From Ktedonospora formicarum (GTDB lineage Bacteria > Chloroflexota > Ktedonobacteria > Ktedonobacterales > Ktedonobacteraceae): a DNA stretch of 64,000 bases. This document shows positions 18,474 through 26,984 of the stretch, piece after piece (positions within the stretch are counted from its first letter, which is position 1; each line of letters starts with the position of its first letter). The stretch covers positions 1-64,000 of the forward strand of contig NZ_BNJF01000007.1 in the NCBI RefSeq assembly GCF_016587355.1, in the 5' to 3' direction. A model generated the notes under the pieces. That model was not told the origin of the DNA. It made no database searches and was given only the letters and a program-made list of their open reading frames with translations. Both the position numbers and the translations under genes were made by a program.

Positions 18474-19424
18474 ATGGCGAAGGTTTACGGCACTATCATT
18501 ATCGGCTCGGGTCCTTCCGGCTACACAGCGGCAATCTATGCCGCGCGCTCCAATCTCTCCGTCCTGGTACTCCAGGGCTATCAGACCGGCGGTCAGCTCA
18601 TGCAGACCAGCGAGGTCGAGAACTATCCCGGCTTTGAAGACGGTATCATGGGTCCGGATATGATGGAGAAATTTGAGAAGCAGGCTCAGCGCTTCGGAGC
18701 GGAACTGATCCCTGAAGACGTTATCGAGATCGATACCAGCAAGCGCCCCTTTACGGTCAAGACCGATACAGCCGAATACCAGGGCCAAAGTATTATTATC
18801 GCGACTGGTGCTAGCGCGCGCTGGCTGGGCTTGCCCCATGAGCAGCAATTGCAGGGTCGGGGCGTCTCCGCCTGCGCGACCTGTGACGGCTTCTTCTTCC
18901 GGGGTAAGGATGTGGTCGTTGTAGGTGGTGGCGATACAGCGATGGAGGAGGCGACCTTCCTGACACGCTACGCGAACCATGTGACTCTGGTTCACCGCCG
19001 CGATTCCTTCCGCGCCAGCAAGATCATGCAGGAGCGCGCGCGCAAAAACCCGAAGATCAGCATTGTGCTCGACTCCGAAGTCGCCGACGTCCTGGGCGAC
19101 GAAAAGGTCACAGGCGTACGCCTGCGCAACCTCAAGACCAACGAGGAGAGCACGCTCAAGACGGATGGCCTCTTTATCGCCATCGGTCATAAGCCAAATA
19201 CCGATCTCTTTAAGGGCCACATCGATATGGACGAGGTAGGCTACATTACCCCTGTCAAGCATACGATGACCAACATCCCTGGCATCTTCGCCGCTGGCGA
19301 TGTCACTGACCATCGCTATCGCCAGGCAGTAACCGCCGCTGGTGATGGCTGCCGCGCCGCCATCGACGTTGAGCGCTGGCTCGAAGAGCAGGGTATCGAG
19401 GTAGGTGTCGAGAACTGGGAATAA
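18474..19424 (+). CDS. trxB: Thioredoxin reductase
   Basis: 316-residue NADPH- and FAD-dependent reductase, the standard bacterial length. The FAD loop GSGPSGYTAA is near residue 10. The redox-active CATC is near residues 133-136 (SACATCDGFFF). The NADPH loop GGGDTAMEEA and the second FAD motif GIFAAGDVTD follow. The enzyme keeps thioredoxin reduced in the cytosol. No thioredoxin gene lies in the window. GTGAGGATATAGATCT precedes the ATG, and a strong terminator follows. Confidence 0.95.
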   Translation: MAKVYGTIIIGSGPSGYTAAIYAARSNLSVLVLQGYQTGGQLMQTSEVENYPGFEDGIMGPDMMEKFEKQAQRFGAELIPEDVIEIDTSKRPFTVKTDTAEYQGQSIIIATGASARWLGLPHEQQLQGRGVSACATCDGFFFRGKDVVVVGGGDTAMEEATFLTRYANHVTLVHRRDSFRASKIMQERARKNPKISIVLDSEVADVLGDEKVTGVRLRNLKTNEESTLKTDGLFIAIGHKPNTDLFKGHIDMDEVGYITPVKHTMTNIPGIFAAGDVTDHRYRQAVTAAGDGCRAAIDVERWLEEQGIEVGVENWE

Positions 19425-19459
19425 AATACCTTCCCTGCCGAGATATCCTCACCCCATCG

Positions 19460-19504
19460 CCGTACCGCGTTCTCCATCTCTGTAGAGAGCGCGGTACGGT
19501 TTTT
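19460..19504 (+). terminator. Rho-independent terminator of trxB
   Basis: CCGTACCGCG (19460-19469) pairs with CGCGGTACGG (19490-19499), with an inner TCTC/GAGA stem, and is followed by five T's. Confidence 0.85.
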
Positions 19505-19613
19505 CATTCCAATTTGCCCCCAGGGATATAATAAAAAGAGAGATCTATTGAGACATATCCTCCTCAGAATGAGTATACACATACAAGTACATTGTTAATC
19601 ACGTCTTGACACG

Positions 19614-19660
19614 GGAAGGCTTACCAGGCTTGCTCAAACACCTCGGTAAGCCTTCCTTTT
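19614..19660 (+). terminator. Second rho-independent terminator, 110 bases further on
   Basis: GGAAGGCTTACC (19614-19625) and GGTAAGCCTTCC (19645-19656), then TTTT. No gene lies between this and the trxB terminator, so it may end a short RNA starting near the TATAAT at 19527-19532, or catch read-through. The rest of the gap to 19780 holds nothing recognised. Confidence 0.7.
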
Positions 19661-19779
19661 GCCCTCCCATACCTCACCTCCTCATCTTGCTTAGGCCAGA
19701 ATAGATGGGTATAATTGCACGTGGAAATCCTCTCAGCCCTTCAAGATAGAATTTAAACAAAGAAAGCTGGAATCCCCCC

Positions 19780-20376
19780 ATGCACACCGATGCCTCTCCC
19801 GACCAGCGAATATTCCGCATAACACCTGGCTGGCGGCGCTTCTTCTGGCTCTTTCCATTCGTCTTATCCGCCAGCTCTCTCATGCTAGCAGTACTTGCTA
19901 TCCTCCTCGCGTTTAGCATAGGCAAACCATTTCGTTCGTTTTTGAGCTCTATCTTCTCTTTCTCCACAGCTCTTGCTTTTACATTTCTTCTTCAAATCCC
20001 GATAAACTACCCAAGAACAAAATATATCTATCATATCGTCTCGCAAGCTGGCATTGAATACCACTCCCGCGACTTCCACCTCTTCACTCCCTGGCACAAT
20101 ATCACTGGCATCGAACGGCGATGGTTCGGCATTCGCAAGCCACCGTCCCTACTCCTCAAAGAGCCTGCCATCCGAGGCGATCTCAAAGAAGGCAAACGAT
20201 ACGGCATCGCCACGGCTCAATATGGCAAGTACGCTTTAATAGACAAACAGACGCTCAGCGCGCTTCCGCTCATCTTTACCGTACCACGCCGTGACTGGCG
20301 CTCTTCCGAACTTGCCGCCGCCATCAAGCACTACGCCCCCACCTCATCAAGAACACCAATTAAAGCAAGGCTATAG
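19780..20376 (+). CDS. Hypothetical membrane protein with PH-like C-terminal part
   Basis: 198 residues. Two hydrophobic spans lie near the N-terminus (FFWLFPFVLSASSLMLAVLA, and ALAFTFLLQIPI). A cytosolic stretch of strands follows: GIEYHSRDFHLFTPWHNITG, ERRWFGIRKPPSLLL, and YALIDKQTLSALPLIF. That pattern resembles bacterial membrane-tethered PH-like domains, but the similarity is structural inference only. The ribosome site is weak. Confidence 0.55.
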   Translation: MHTDASPDQRIFRITPGWRRFFWLFPFVLSASSLMLAVLAILLAFSIGKPFRSFLSSIFSFSTALAFTFLLQIPINYPRTKYIYHIVSQAGIEYHSRDFHLFTPWHNITGIERRWFGIRKPPSLLLKEPAIRGDLKEGKRYGIATAQYGKYALIDKQTLSALPLIFTVPRRDWRSSELAAAIKHYAPTSSRTPIKARL

Positions 20377-20474
20377 AGCATTGGGGTGTTGTCCCCTCAA
20401 CAATACGCCAATGCACTCTTGCACTACATACCATACATCTCTATTCATGATTTGTTCTATATAACCTCAAATAC

Positions 20475-20504
20475 TTGACAAATTACATCGATATCATTTA
20501 TACT
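20475..20504 (+). promoter_or_regulatory. Sigma-70 type promoter for the RecA-like ATPase gene
   Basis: TTGACA at 20475-20480 and TATACT at 20499-20504, separated by 18 bases, about 105 bases before the start codon. The surrounding 230-base gap is otherwise featureless. Confidence 0.6.
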
Positions 20505-20609
20505 TTACACATATACCTTATGCCATTTCACATGTATAGTGTTTGATCTACTTCTCTGATCGTTTCGACGCTCGCTATTGTGGTCTTGATCTACGTTGAG
20601 GAGGATGAT

Positions 20610-22058
20610 ATGGCACTCTCTCTTGATGAAATCTTCTCTCGCTCACCACTTCCCTTCCACACTTCCATCTCTCATTTCCGCTCACCTAACCGCAACCCGG
20701 TCCCCTTCTCCATCTCCAATCTGCTTCCTATCGGTCTCACCTTGCTCTCCGGCGCGAGTCGCCAGGGCAAAACCTCCCTCGCCCTGCATCTGGCGTACGA
20801 TGTCTTTCGGGGCATCCCCGCCCTCAACTCACATGTCCCCACTATCCCTGACAGCGAACAGCCCTATGCCACCATGCGCGGGCGCGTTCACTACCTCGCC
20901 CTCGATAGCTCAACGGACACTATCCAACAACTTACTGACCGCCTCTTCGCACCAACTGAAAATCTGGACCTGCGTCATTTCTACCTGACCAATACCCTGG
21001 AACCTCTCACCCTCGAAGGGGGATTACTCAACCTGTGTGCCAATCTCGCTTCCCCCGATGTCCGCCTGTTGGTCATTGACAATCTGGCATGCGTGCGCAA
21101 GCTCTTTGAAGGAACTGACCATGAATTGCTCGACCTCCTGCGCCAGATCGCAGAACAGACTCAGACTAGCATTCTCCTCTTGCACACCTGCAAACGTTCT
21201 TCCCCTCTGGCGACCCATGTTGATCACCAGTTGCACCTCACCCGCCTGCCCATCGCCAGCTACTATCAACTCGAAAGCCTCACTCGTAAGCACCAGCCCT
21301 CGACGCTGCTGCTGCACTGCCCTCCCGAAGCCAACTACTTCCGCATCGTGACTCTCGCGGAGGAAACAAGTCTCTGCATCCTCAATGCCCGCAAGGTTCT
21401 CTCTCCCGAGCGCATCACTATCCTTGACCTGCTCCAAAGCAGTCAGCGCGACCTCACACCGCGTCAGATTGCCGCGACCCTCAACCTGGACTATGATTGC
21501 GTGCGTCAAATTCTCTCCAAAATGGTCTCCGCTAATCTGCTCACCACTAGCGAACGAGGACACTATATAATCCATCCCTTCATCCATAAACTACTACCAG
21601 CCCTGCTTGCGCACACCTCCCTCATCCCTCGCTTCTCACTCAGCGCCATCCCTCCCGATGAGGAGCCCGCTTTCACCATCCCTCACAATCTTCCACCAGC
21701 GATCACTCACAGCCCACCGCCTTCAGCTACCTCTCACAAGAAGACCCAGGCCATTTCTTCTACCTCTCATCCCACGCCAGATAAGCCCATTTCCGCTATC
21801 GCTCACAACGAGCATACCCGGTTACCCTTACTGTCCGCCTCACCAGAAATTGTCACTCACAATCCAACCCACTTACCAGATCAAGCCGATTCCCCAATCT
21901 CTCACAATCCGCCACTCAATACCACAGCGGATCAAACATCATCCGAAACCTCTCACAATTCACCTGTGAACAATGAACCAGATAAACCCTCTTCCATTCT
22001 CTCTCACCTCATCCCCCCTTCCAGAGGGGAAGCGGAGGCTCATCGTCAGGTAGCATAA
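20610..22058 (+). CDS. RecA-like AAA ATPase with winged helix and repetitive histidine-rich tail
   Basis: About 482 residues from the ATG at 20610, preceded by GAGGAGGATGAT; the GTG at 20580 is not supported. A RecA/RepA-type ATPase core has Walker A GASRQGKTS (residues 48-56) and a Walker B-like LLVIDNLA (about 155). A winged-helix segment with LTPRQIAATLNLDYDCVRQIL follows near residues 270-310. From about residue 340 the tail is Pro/Ser/Thr-rich and repeats an S-H-N tripeptide (THN, SHN, AHN) about nine times. RecA-like cores of this sort occur in plasmid helicases and primase partners. No plasmid gene is adjacent, and the role is unknown. Confidence 0.75.
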   Translation: MALSLDEIFSRSPLPFHTSISHFRSPNRNPVPFSISNLLPIGLTLLSGASRQGKTSLALHLAYDVFRGIPALNSHVPTIPDSEQPYATMRGRVHYLALDSSTDTIQQLTDRLFAPTENLDLRHFYLTNTLEPLTLEGGLLNLCANLASPDVRLLVIDNLACVRKLFEGTDHELLDLLRQIAEQTQTSILLLHTCKRSSPLATHVDHQLHLTRLPIASYYQLESLTRKHQPSTLLLHCPPEANYFRIVTLAEETSLCILNARKVLSPERITILDLLQSSQRDLTPRQIAATLNLDYDCVRQILSKMVSANLLTTSERGHYIIHPFIHKLLPALLAHTSLIPRFSLSAIPPDEEPAFTIPHNLPPAITHSPPPSATSHKKTQAISSTSHPTPDKPISAIAHNEHTRLPLLSASPEIVTHNPTHLPDQADSPISHNPPLNTTADQTSSETSHNSPVNNEPDKPSSILSHLIPPSRGEAEAHRQVA

Positions 22059-22198
22059 CCACCAGTGGCCTCTCAAACCTCTTCGGGAGCGGTGACGTTA
22101 TACCCGATTCCCCAATCTCTCACAATTCGTCAGGCACAAATTGAGCGCCCACCTCAACAGTAAGCGCTCTCAAAAAGTACCTTAACAATAAAGCATTC

Positions 22199-23167
22199 TT
22201 ACTCGGGTCCGCCTTCTCGCAAGGGGATTGCCATATAGCTACTCTGCTGGCTTCCCAGCATAGAGAGCTTTCCGCTACTGATCTCGTCGGGGAGCAGGGG
22301 ACGCAAGGTGACATTATAATACAAGCCACCCTCACCCATGATGCCCTGACCGCTGCTCAGGATTGCCTTAATACTCTGGTATTGCTCATCTTTCAGGCGA
22401 ATGGCATGCTCTGGGATCGTGAACTTGAGGCAAGGAGTTTCCAGGTTAGGCGTGTTCTCATTCTCGGGAATCTTGCCACATTCATATGTTGCGGCCTGCT
22501 CTAGCGTAAAATCGCTCAAAGGCCAGAGAGGATAGGTATCGTTCGCGTTGGCGCTAAAAGTTCGGCGTGCCAGAAGTGCATAGGCTGAGGCCCCATACGG
22601 ATTGTTGCTCGTCGCGTTCACCGCGTCATTAATAGCAGTCAAGGCCTTACCCAGCCGTCCATACTCGTCCAGACTAGAGGACTTCGGCTGATAGTGTCCA
22701 TAGGAACCGTAAGCATACTCCATGCTCTTGTTGTTCAGCGCCAATTGCAGGTACGTCGCGTTCATATCCTGAATATCGACAAACTGCCGCTCACCAAAAT
22801 CTGGCAGGTCATATGTGTTCACCAGGGAGTCAAGAAGCTTTTCTAGGGCGTCGGAGGAGAGCTTTCCCTTACGCTCACTCCCCAAAATATAGGTTCCATC
22901 ACCATAGATGCTAACCTCGGGAGCGAACGAGAGCGATCCCTTGAGCCCCCCACCGTATAGCGTCCGTATCACCACATCTTTTCCATCTCCGCTATACGTC
23001 ACCGGCGGTTTATCATTCTTGGTATTGATCGTCTTTACTGACTTCTGGTTTGGCGTGCCCGAGTCACAAGCTGTCAGGCTGGAAGCAAACAAAGCAAGCA
23101 ACAGGCACCCACAGAGGGCGAGAAATATGCGACGTGTCTTCGTCATATATGGGGCAGGCTGACCCAT
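22199..23167 (-). CDS. Lipoprotein of unknown function
   Basis: About 322 residues from the ATG at 23167 (AGGGAG upstream). The signal peptide is lipoprotein-type: basic start, hydrophobic core LALCGCLLLALFASS, then the lipobox LTAC with the modified cysteine near residue 34. The mature part is soluble. It contains a region about strand formation (PPVTYSGDGKDVVIRTLYGG) and a segment resembling a peptidase-type lipoprotein, but I recognise no family. It lies downstream of a small ORF on the same strand. Confidence 0.75.
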   Translation of the reverse strand: MGQPAPYMTKTRRIFLALCGCLLLALFASSLTACDSGTPNQKSVKTINTKNDKPPVTYSGDGKDVVIRTLYGGGLKGSLSFAPEVSIYGDGTYILGSERKGKLSSDALEKLLDSLVNTYDLPDFGERQFVDIQDMNATYLQLALNNKSMEYAYGSYGHYQPKSSSLDEYGRLGKALTAINDAVNATSNNPYGASAYALLARRTFSANANDTYPLWPLSDFTLEQAATYECGKIPENENTPNLETPCLKFTIPEHAIRLKDEQYQSIKAILSSGQGIMGEGGLYYNVTLRPLLPDEISSGKLSMLGSQQSSYMAIPLREGGPE

Positions 23168-23242
23168 GTTTTTTCTCCCTGTATTCATTTACTACATATC
23201 TATTTGGCATCCATGCATATGCGGTCATTCAATTATAGCTAT

Positions 23243-23377
23243 TTAATATGCCGCTTCGGCAAAATACCGTAAAGCACGCTCAATCCCTCTGATTAAGCCC
23301 CGAAGACCAAAATGGTTCTCTTGTGCGGCATTGACAATACGCATCAGCCAACCATCCTGAGAATTCGGATTTGCCAT
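23243..23377 (-). CDS. Small 44-residue ORF upstream of the lipoprotein
   Basis: The product begins MANPNSQDGW and ends with an amphipathic RGIERALRYFAEAAY. AGGA stands six bases before the ATG. It is on the same strand as the lipoprotein and 75 bases upstream of it. The codon pattern looks coding, but no homologue is recognised. Confidence 0.4.
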   Translation of the reverse strand: MANPNSQDGWLMRIVNAAQENHFGLRGLIRGIERALRYFAEAAY

Positions 23378-23458
23378 CTTCCATCCTAGCAAAAATAGAA
23401 AAGCCACATCAACACTTATACGAAAAGGATGGCCCTAATGGAACCAGGCAACCACAAT

Positions 23459-23490
23459 ACATGTGTAGCCGCGCCGCTTCCGCTGCGGGC
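23459..23490. repeat. Family B short palindromic repeat, copy 7
   Basis: ACATGTGTAGCCGCGCCGC then TTCCGCTGCGGGC; GCCGC pairs with GCGGG imperfectly. Confidence 0.5.
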
Positions 23491-23533
23491 CCCTTCCCTC
23501 CGACTCATATATAAACCATATTACTTTAAAAGA

Positions 23534-23592
23534 GGCACTATATGGAACCTCATCACCTTAGGTATGGTATATACTCTAGTCCATATAGTGCC
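23534..23592 (-). terminator. Hairpin at the 3' end of the agmatinase gene
   Basis: GGCACTATATGGA (23534-23546) and TCCATATAGTGCC (23580-23592) form a 13-bp stem around a 33-base loop. It lies just past the speB stop, which fits a terminator read on the minus strand. Confidence 0.55.
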
Positions 23593-23607
23593 ACATCGCT
23601 TCTCTTC

Positions 23608-24486
23608 CTACCCCTTAGAGCAGAAGCGATACCCTAGCATCTTGTACACCAGCTTGGCAGCCAGAAAGTCAGCACGCGTCTGCCCTTCCATCGGGCATAG
23701 CTCGACAACATCCATCCCAACCACCTCGCTCCGCTGACAAATCTCGCGAATCAGGTCAAGCACCTGATACCAGGAGAGTCCCCCCGGCTCAGGAGTGCCC
23801 ACCGCAGGCATCTCGCTCGGATCAATAGCGTCCAGGTCAACTGTAATATAGGTATGCTTACTCAGGCGCTCCCAGGGGATGCGCGCCAGGCCCTTCGCCA
23901 TCTGGTACGCCCAGACAACAGCTACATTCGGCTGCTCCTTCTTCAGGAACTCAGCCTCCTCCGGGCTAAAGCTACGAATACCAATTTCCAGCACAGGGAT
24001 ACCCATATCCACGACGCGACGCTCAATACTCGCGTGCGAGAGTGGCGTTCCCTCGTACGTATCACGCAGGTCGCCATGCGCGTCAATATGCACCACCGTT
24101 AGATCAGGATACTTCTCATGCACGGCGGCAATACAGGGAGCAGAGAGCGAATGCTCGCCTCCCAGGATAAAGGGAAATTGCCCCTGGGCCAGGGTCTTAC
24201 GTACAGCAGCGCCTGTCGCCTGAAGTGCGGCAGCATGATCCATGCCGGTGTAATCGACCGCCGTGTGTGTGTATACACCAACCTCAATAGGGCAGGTATC
24301 AAGCTCCTCGTCATACAACTCCATCTGGCTTGAAGCATCCAGAATCGCCTGGGGACCGTTGTGCGTCCCCTCCATATAACAGACGCTATATTCCAGCGGT
24401 GCGGGAATGATACCAACCCGTGCCGTCTCAGGATCACAATGGGGGGCGTCGGGTGCGCCAAATTGTGTAATGGGTGTGGAATCCAT
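23608..24486 (-). CDS. speB: Agmatinase (ureohydrolase family)
   Basis: About 292 residues from the ATG at 24486. The family hydrolyses agmatine to putrescine and urea, using two manganese ions. The metal-binding motifs are complete: GGEHSLSAP, DAHGDLRDTYEG, and DLDAIDPSEMPAVGTPEPGG. Arginase or guanidinobutyrase cannot be fully excluded. The SAM decarboxylase and deoxyhypusine-synthase-like genes directly behind it on the same strand point to polyamine synthesis. The upstream gap of about 420 bases carries two family A copies. Confidence 0.88.
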   Translation of the reverse strand: MDSTPITQFGAPDAPHCDPETARVGIIPAPLEYSVCYMEGTHNGPQAILDASSQMELYDEELDTCPIEVGVYTHTAVDYTGMDHAAALQATGAAVRKTLAQGQFPFILGGEHSLSAPCIAAVHEKYPDLTVVHIDAHGDLRDTYEGTPLSHASIERRVVDMGIPVLEIGIRSFSPEEAEFLKKEQPNVAVVWAYQMAKGLARIPWERLSKHTYITVDLDAIDPSEMPAVGTPEPGGLSWYQVLDLIREICQRSEVVGMDVVELCPMEGQTRADFLAAKLVYKMLGYRFCSKG

Positions 24487-24527
24487 CAAGAGAGACTCTT
24501 TCTGTCGTTTTTCAACACATGCCTATC

Positions 24528-24673
24528 AAACACATGCCTTGCAGCCACCTGAGTGCATCAGCGCTAGCCGCCGCACAGGCGGCGTTGGTGACTGTCTTCC
24601 AAACACATGCCTTGCAGCCACCTGAGTGCGTCAGCGCTAGCCATCCAGAAGGTGGCGTTGGTGACTGCGTTTT
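24528..24673. repeat. Family A repeat, tandem pair with 73-base period
   Basis: Two copies (24528-24600 and 24601-24673) both begin AAACACATGCCTTGCAGCC, continue with CCTGAGTGC and CAGCGCTAGCC, and end GGCGTTGGTGACTG. The middles differ. The repeat occupies much of the 423-base gap between speB and speD; I see no gene in the remainder. Confidence 0.75.
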
Positions 24674-24909
24674 TCAACACATGTTATGCAGCAAGCGAGG
24701 GGTTGTCAAGAGGGGGTGAGAAGCGGGTTGAATTAGTAGAGATACACTAGGAGAAATTTGTATAAGCTCTTCAAGAAGATTCCATAAATAAAGTAGAGAG
24801 TAAGAACGCTGAGACTGCGATGTAACTGCACCTTACTCTCTACTATCAGTAGAAGTCTAAGCAAAGAGGCGCGTTGGCGCGAATACTCTTTGCCTTACTC
24901 TTCTTGCCC

Positions 24910-25356
24910 TTAGCCCACCTCCGCGACGGCGTGGCCTTTACGAGCGCGGCGCAGTTCCATCGCAGCTTGCAGACGGGCAGGATCTGGCTCGTCGGGGCGC
25001 AGGGAGCGAGTCGCGCGCACAATGAAGTGAGCCTCTACATCATCGGTCTTGAAAACTTCCTTGGCGAAGGCAATCGCATCTTCCTGACTGAACTCTTTGC
25101 AGGAGCAGATGTCGATATCTACTTCACCATACTCAGGCCACGCGTGCAGGCTGATATGGCTCTGCGCGATAACCACGAAACCAGACATACCGGCATCTAG
25201 TGGGTTGGATGTGTCAATATCGTAAAGATGAACTGGGCTAACTTTCTCCATACCAACACGATCAGGGTACTCGTCGAGAACACGACGCAGCACGGGCTCA
25301 CTGCTGAGGCTCTCGGGAGCGCAATTGTAGAGTTCCAGCATCAGGTGTACAAGCAT
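24910..25356 (-). CDS. speD: S-adenosylmethionine decarboxylase proenzyme, class 1 type
   Basis: 148 residues, close to the size of class 1B prokaryotic SAM decarboxylases. The pro-enzyme normally cleaves itself before a serine that becomes a pyruvoyl cofactor. Here the cleavage region reads QSHISLHAWPE, matching the usual ESHLSIHTWPE, and is followed by VDIDICSC. The enzyme supplies decarboxylated SAM for aminopropyl transfer. Flanking agmatinase and deoxyhypusine-synthase-like genes support a polyamine role. GGAGG precedes the ATG. Confidence 0.9.
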   Translation of the reverse strand: MLVHLMLELYNCAPESLSSEPVLRRVLDEYPDRVGMEKVSPVHLYDIDTSNPLDAGMSGFVVIAQSHISLHAWPEYGEVDIDICSCKEFSQEDAIAFAKEVFKTDDVEAHFIVRATRSLRPDEPDPARLQAAMELRRARKGHAVAEVG

Positions 25357-25530
25357 TTGTTAACGTCCTCCAGGTGTTTTGATGTGGCGTTCTCCCTCCA
25401 CTTTCAGGAGCCACGCTGCCGATAATTCGGATGTAGCAATGGTTCTTTGGAAAGAACACACGATTGATATTATATATTAGGTTGTCAAGAAAATGCAAAG
25501 AATCAGAGGCCAAATTGTATCTAATTTCAA

Positions 25531-25663
25531 GCGGACTTCCACCTAAACACCAGCGGACTTCCACCTAAACACCAGCAAAGGTCCATCTAAACGCAAATCG
25601 AGGTCCATCTCTCACTCGGTTGCTCTCTCAACCTAAATGCGAGATGGACCTCAATCTAATGGG
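25531..25663. repeat. 22-base tandem repeats plus inverted half-site upstream of speD
   Basis: Two exact 22-base units (25531-25552 and 25553-25574) of the form GCGGACTTCC-ACCTAAACACCA are followed by a diverged unit with GGTCCATCTAAAC (25575-25596) and a fourth GAGGTCCATC. An inverted GATGGACCTC stands near 25643-25652. The 337-base gap between the DHS-like gene and speD contains little else. These could be regulator-binding iterons. Confidence 0.65.
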
Positions 25664-25693
25664 AACCTGACTTGCGATTAGATAGAATGTAAT

Positions 25694-26827
25694 CTAAGGT
25701 CGAACCGGCTTCTGCGTCTCAAATGCGTCTTTGAGCTCCTTCAGCATCGCATCGCGTTTCGCGTATAGCTCACGGCGGGGGCGCGCCTGCGCCTTGCTGA
25801 CCGCGTAGGCGGTCAAGAGGGGTAGAGCGATGGTAGAATCACCATACACGACGGCGGTATCATGCAATTGGTCCGGCTTGATCTTTCCCCAGGAGACGGC
25901 TTCAGAAGGGGTTGCGCCTGAGAGTCCACCCCAGTGTGGCGCGTCCGCAGTAATCTGAATGAAGTAGTCATGACCACCCTTTTCGATACCCAGGACTTCC
26001 CAGAGTTGCGGCTGCGTCTGTAAGTAGAAGTTCTTCGGGCTTCCTCCGCCCAGGATGATGACGCCGTTATGCTCCGCGTGATGCACAATAGCTGTGGTCT
26101 CATTGACGTCCGCGAGCGGGTCCAGGGTCAACTGGCTACCCTCTAGCGCGTGGCGTGCGACATTCATGCCAATCGAGGAATCGCCAGGAGAAGAGGTGTA
26201 GATCGGCACATTCCAGGCTGCCGCCTGAGCCAGCACCGAGTATTCCGGGTTAACACCAGCCCTGAGCAACTGCTGTCCCAGGTGATAGTGAAGCTCCGAA
26301 GTCGAGATGGGGCGATTGGGGAGGGTCTTAAGGGCCTCGCGCACAAAGGCATCCGTATCAAGCAGCACCTTATCCTCGAAGAGGATATCGTAAATACGCA
26401 CCACATGCTCTTCCTGCAACTTCGTGTCATCAAGGCGGAAATCACCCCGGTGCATGGAGAGGGCCAGGGCGTGGTGCATGTCATGATACAGGTTCGCGCC
26501 CGTGCTAACAATGAAGTCGATAAAACCATACTCCATCAAGGTGATGAGGCAGCCACCCAGGCCAGCAGGCGTCAGCGCTCCCGCCATGGTCAGACCAATG
26601 GTCGTGTTCTGTTCGGGATCAAGCATCTTCTCGGTGAAGAGACGCGCGGCTTCATGCAGGCGCGCGGAATTGTACGCCTGGAACTGCTCATCCAGCAACT
26701 CGGTGACTGTCATACCGGGGCGCACCCGATTGGGTAGGATGCGCGGCCCACTCAGATACTCCTGCTGTGTGGGTTGATGTTCTTCTCTATGTTCATGCTC
26801 CGCATGGTGAGCATCATGATGTGGCAT
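25694..26827 (-). CDS. Deoxyhypusine-synthase-like enzyme (polyamine family)
   Basis: 377 residues. The deoxyhypusine synthase fold is recognisable from TGANLYHDMHHAL, SSPGDSSIGMN, ILGGGSPKNFYLQ, and ADAPHWGGLSGATPSEAVSWGK. In the active-site region the reactive lysine is in GGGSPKNF. Bacteria do not make hypusine by the eukaryotic route in most cases. Homologues in bacteria are usually polyamine enzymes such as homospermidine synthase, and the gene order with speD and speB fits that. Exact product is inference. The N-terminus is His/Glu-rich. Confidence 0.8.
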   Translation of the reverse strand: MPHHDAHHAEHEHREEHQPTQQEYLSGPRILPNRVRPGMTVTELLDEQFQAYNSARLHEAARLFTEKMLDPEQNTTIGLTMAGALTPAGLGGCLITLMEYGFIDFIVSTGANLYHDMHHALALSMHRGDFRLDDTKLQEEHVVRIYDILFEDKVLLDTDAFVREALKTLPNRPISTSELHYHLGQQLLRAGVNPEYSVLAQAAAWNVPIYTSSPGDSSIGMNVARHALEGSQLTLDPLADVNETTAIVHHAEHNGVIILGGGSPKNFYLQTQPQLWEVLGIEKGGHDYFIQITADAPHWGGLSGATPSEAVSWGKIKPDQLHDTAVVYGDSTIALPLLTAYAVSKAQARPRRELYAKRDAMLKELKDAFETQKPVRP

Positions 26828-26918
26828 GCTAAATATGTGTCCTTTCGTGGGGAAATCAAAATGCTAACGGCATATAGGATATGACAGATTAGAGCCTGTG
26901 GCAAGGGGCATCACAGTG

Positions 26919-26974
26919 GAAAGATACAAGAGAAGGCGTTCGCGGGCTCGCGAACGCCTTCTCTTGTATCTTTC
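26919..26974 (-). terminator. Perfect 26-bp hairpin between the DHS-like gene and uvrB
   Basis: Arms at 26919-26944 and 26949-26974 with a GGCT loop. It begins 10 bases past the uvrB stop on the minus strand and should terminate uvrB. Confidence 0.85.
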
Positions 26975-26984
26975 TTCTTACTCC

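Noticed and set aside
24528..24673. CRISPR-like direct repeats
   Set aside because: Only two copies with a 73-base period and no spacers; belongs to family A.
25531..25663. CRISPR array
   Set aside because: The 22-base units are directly adjacent without spacers, and no cas gene is near.
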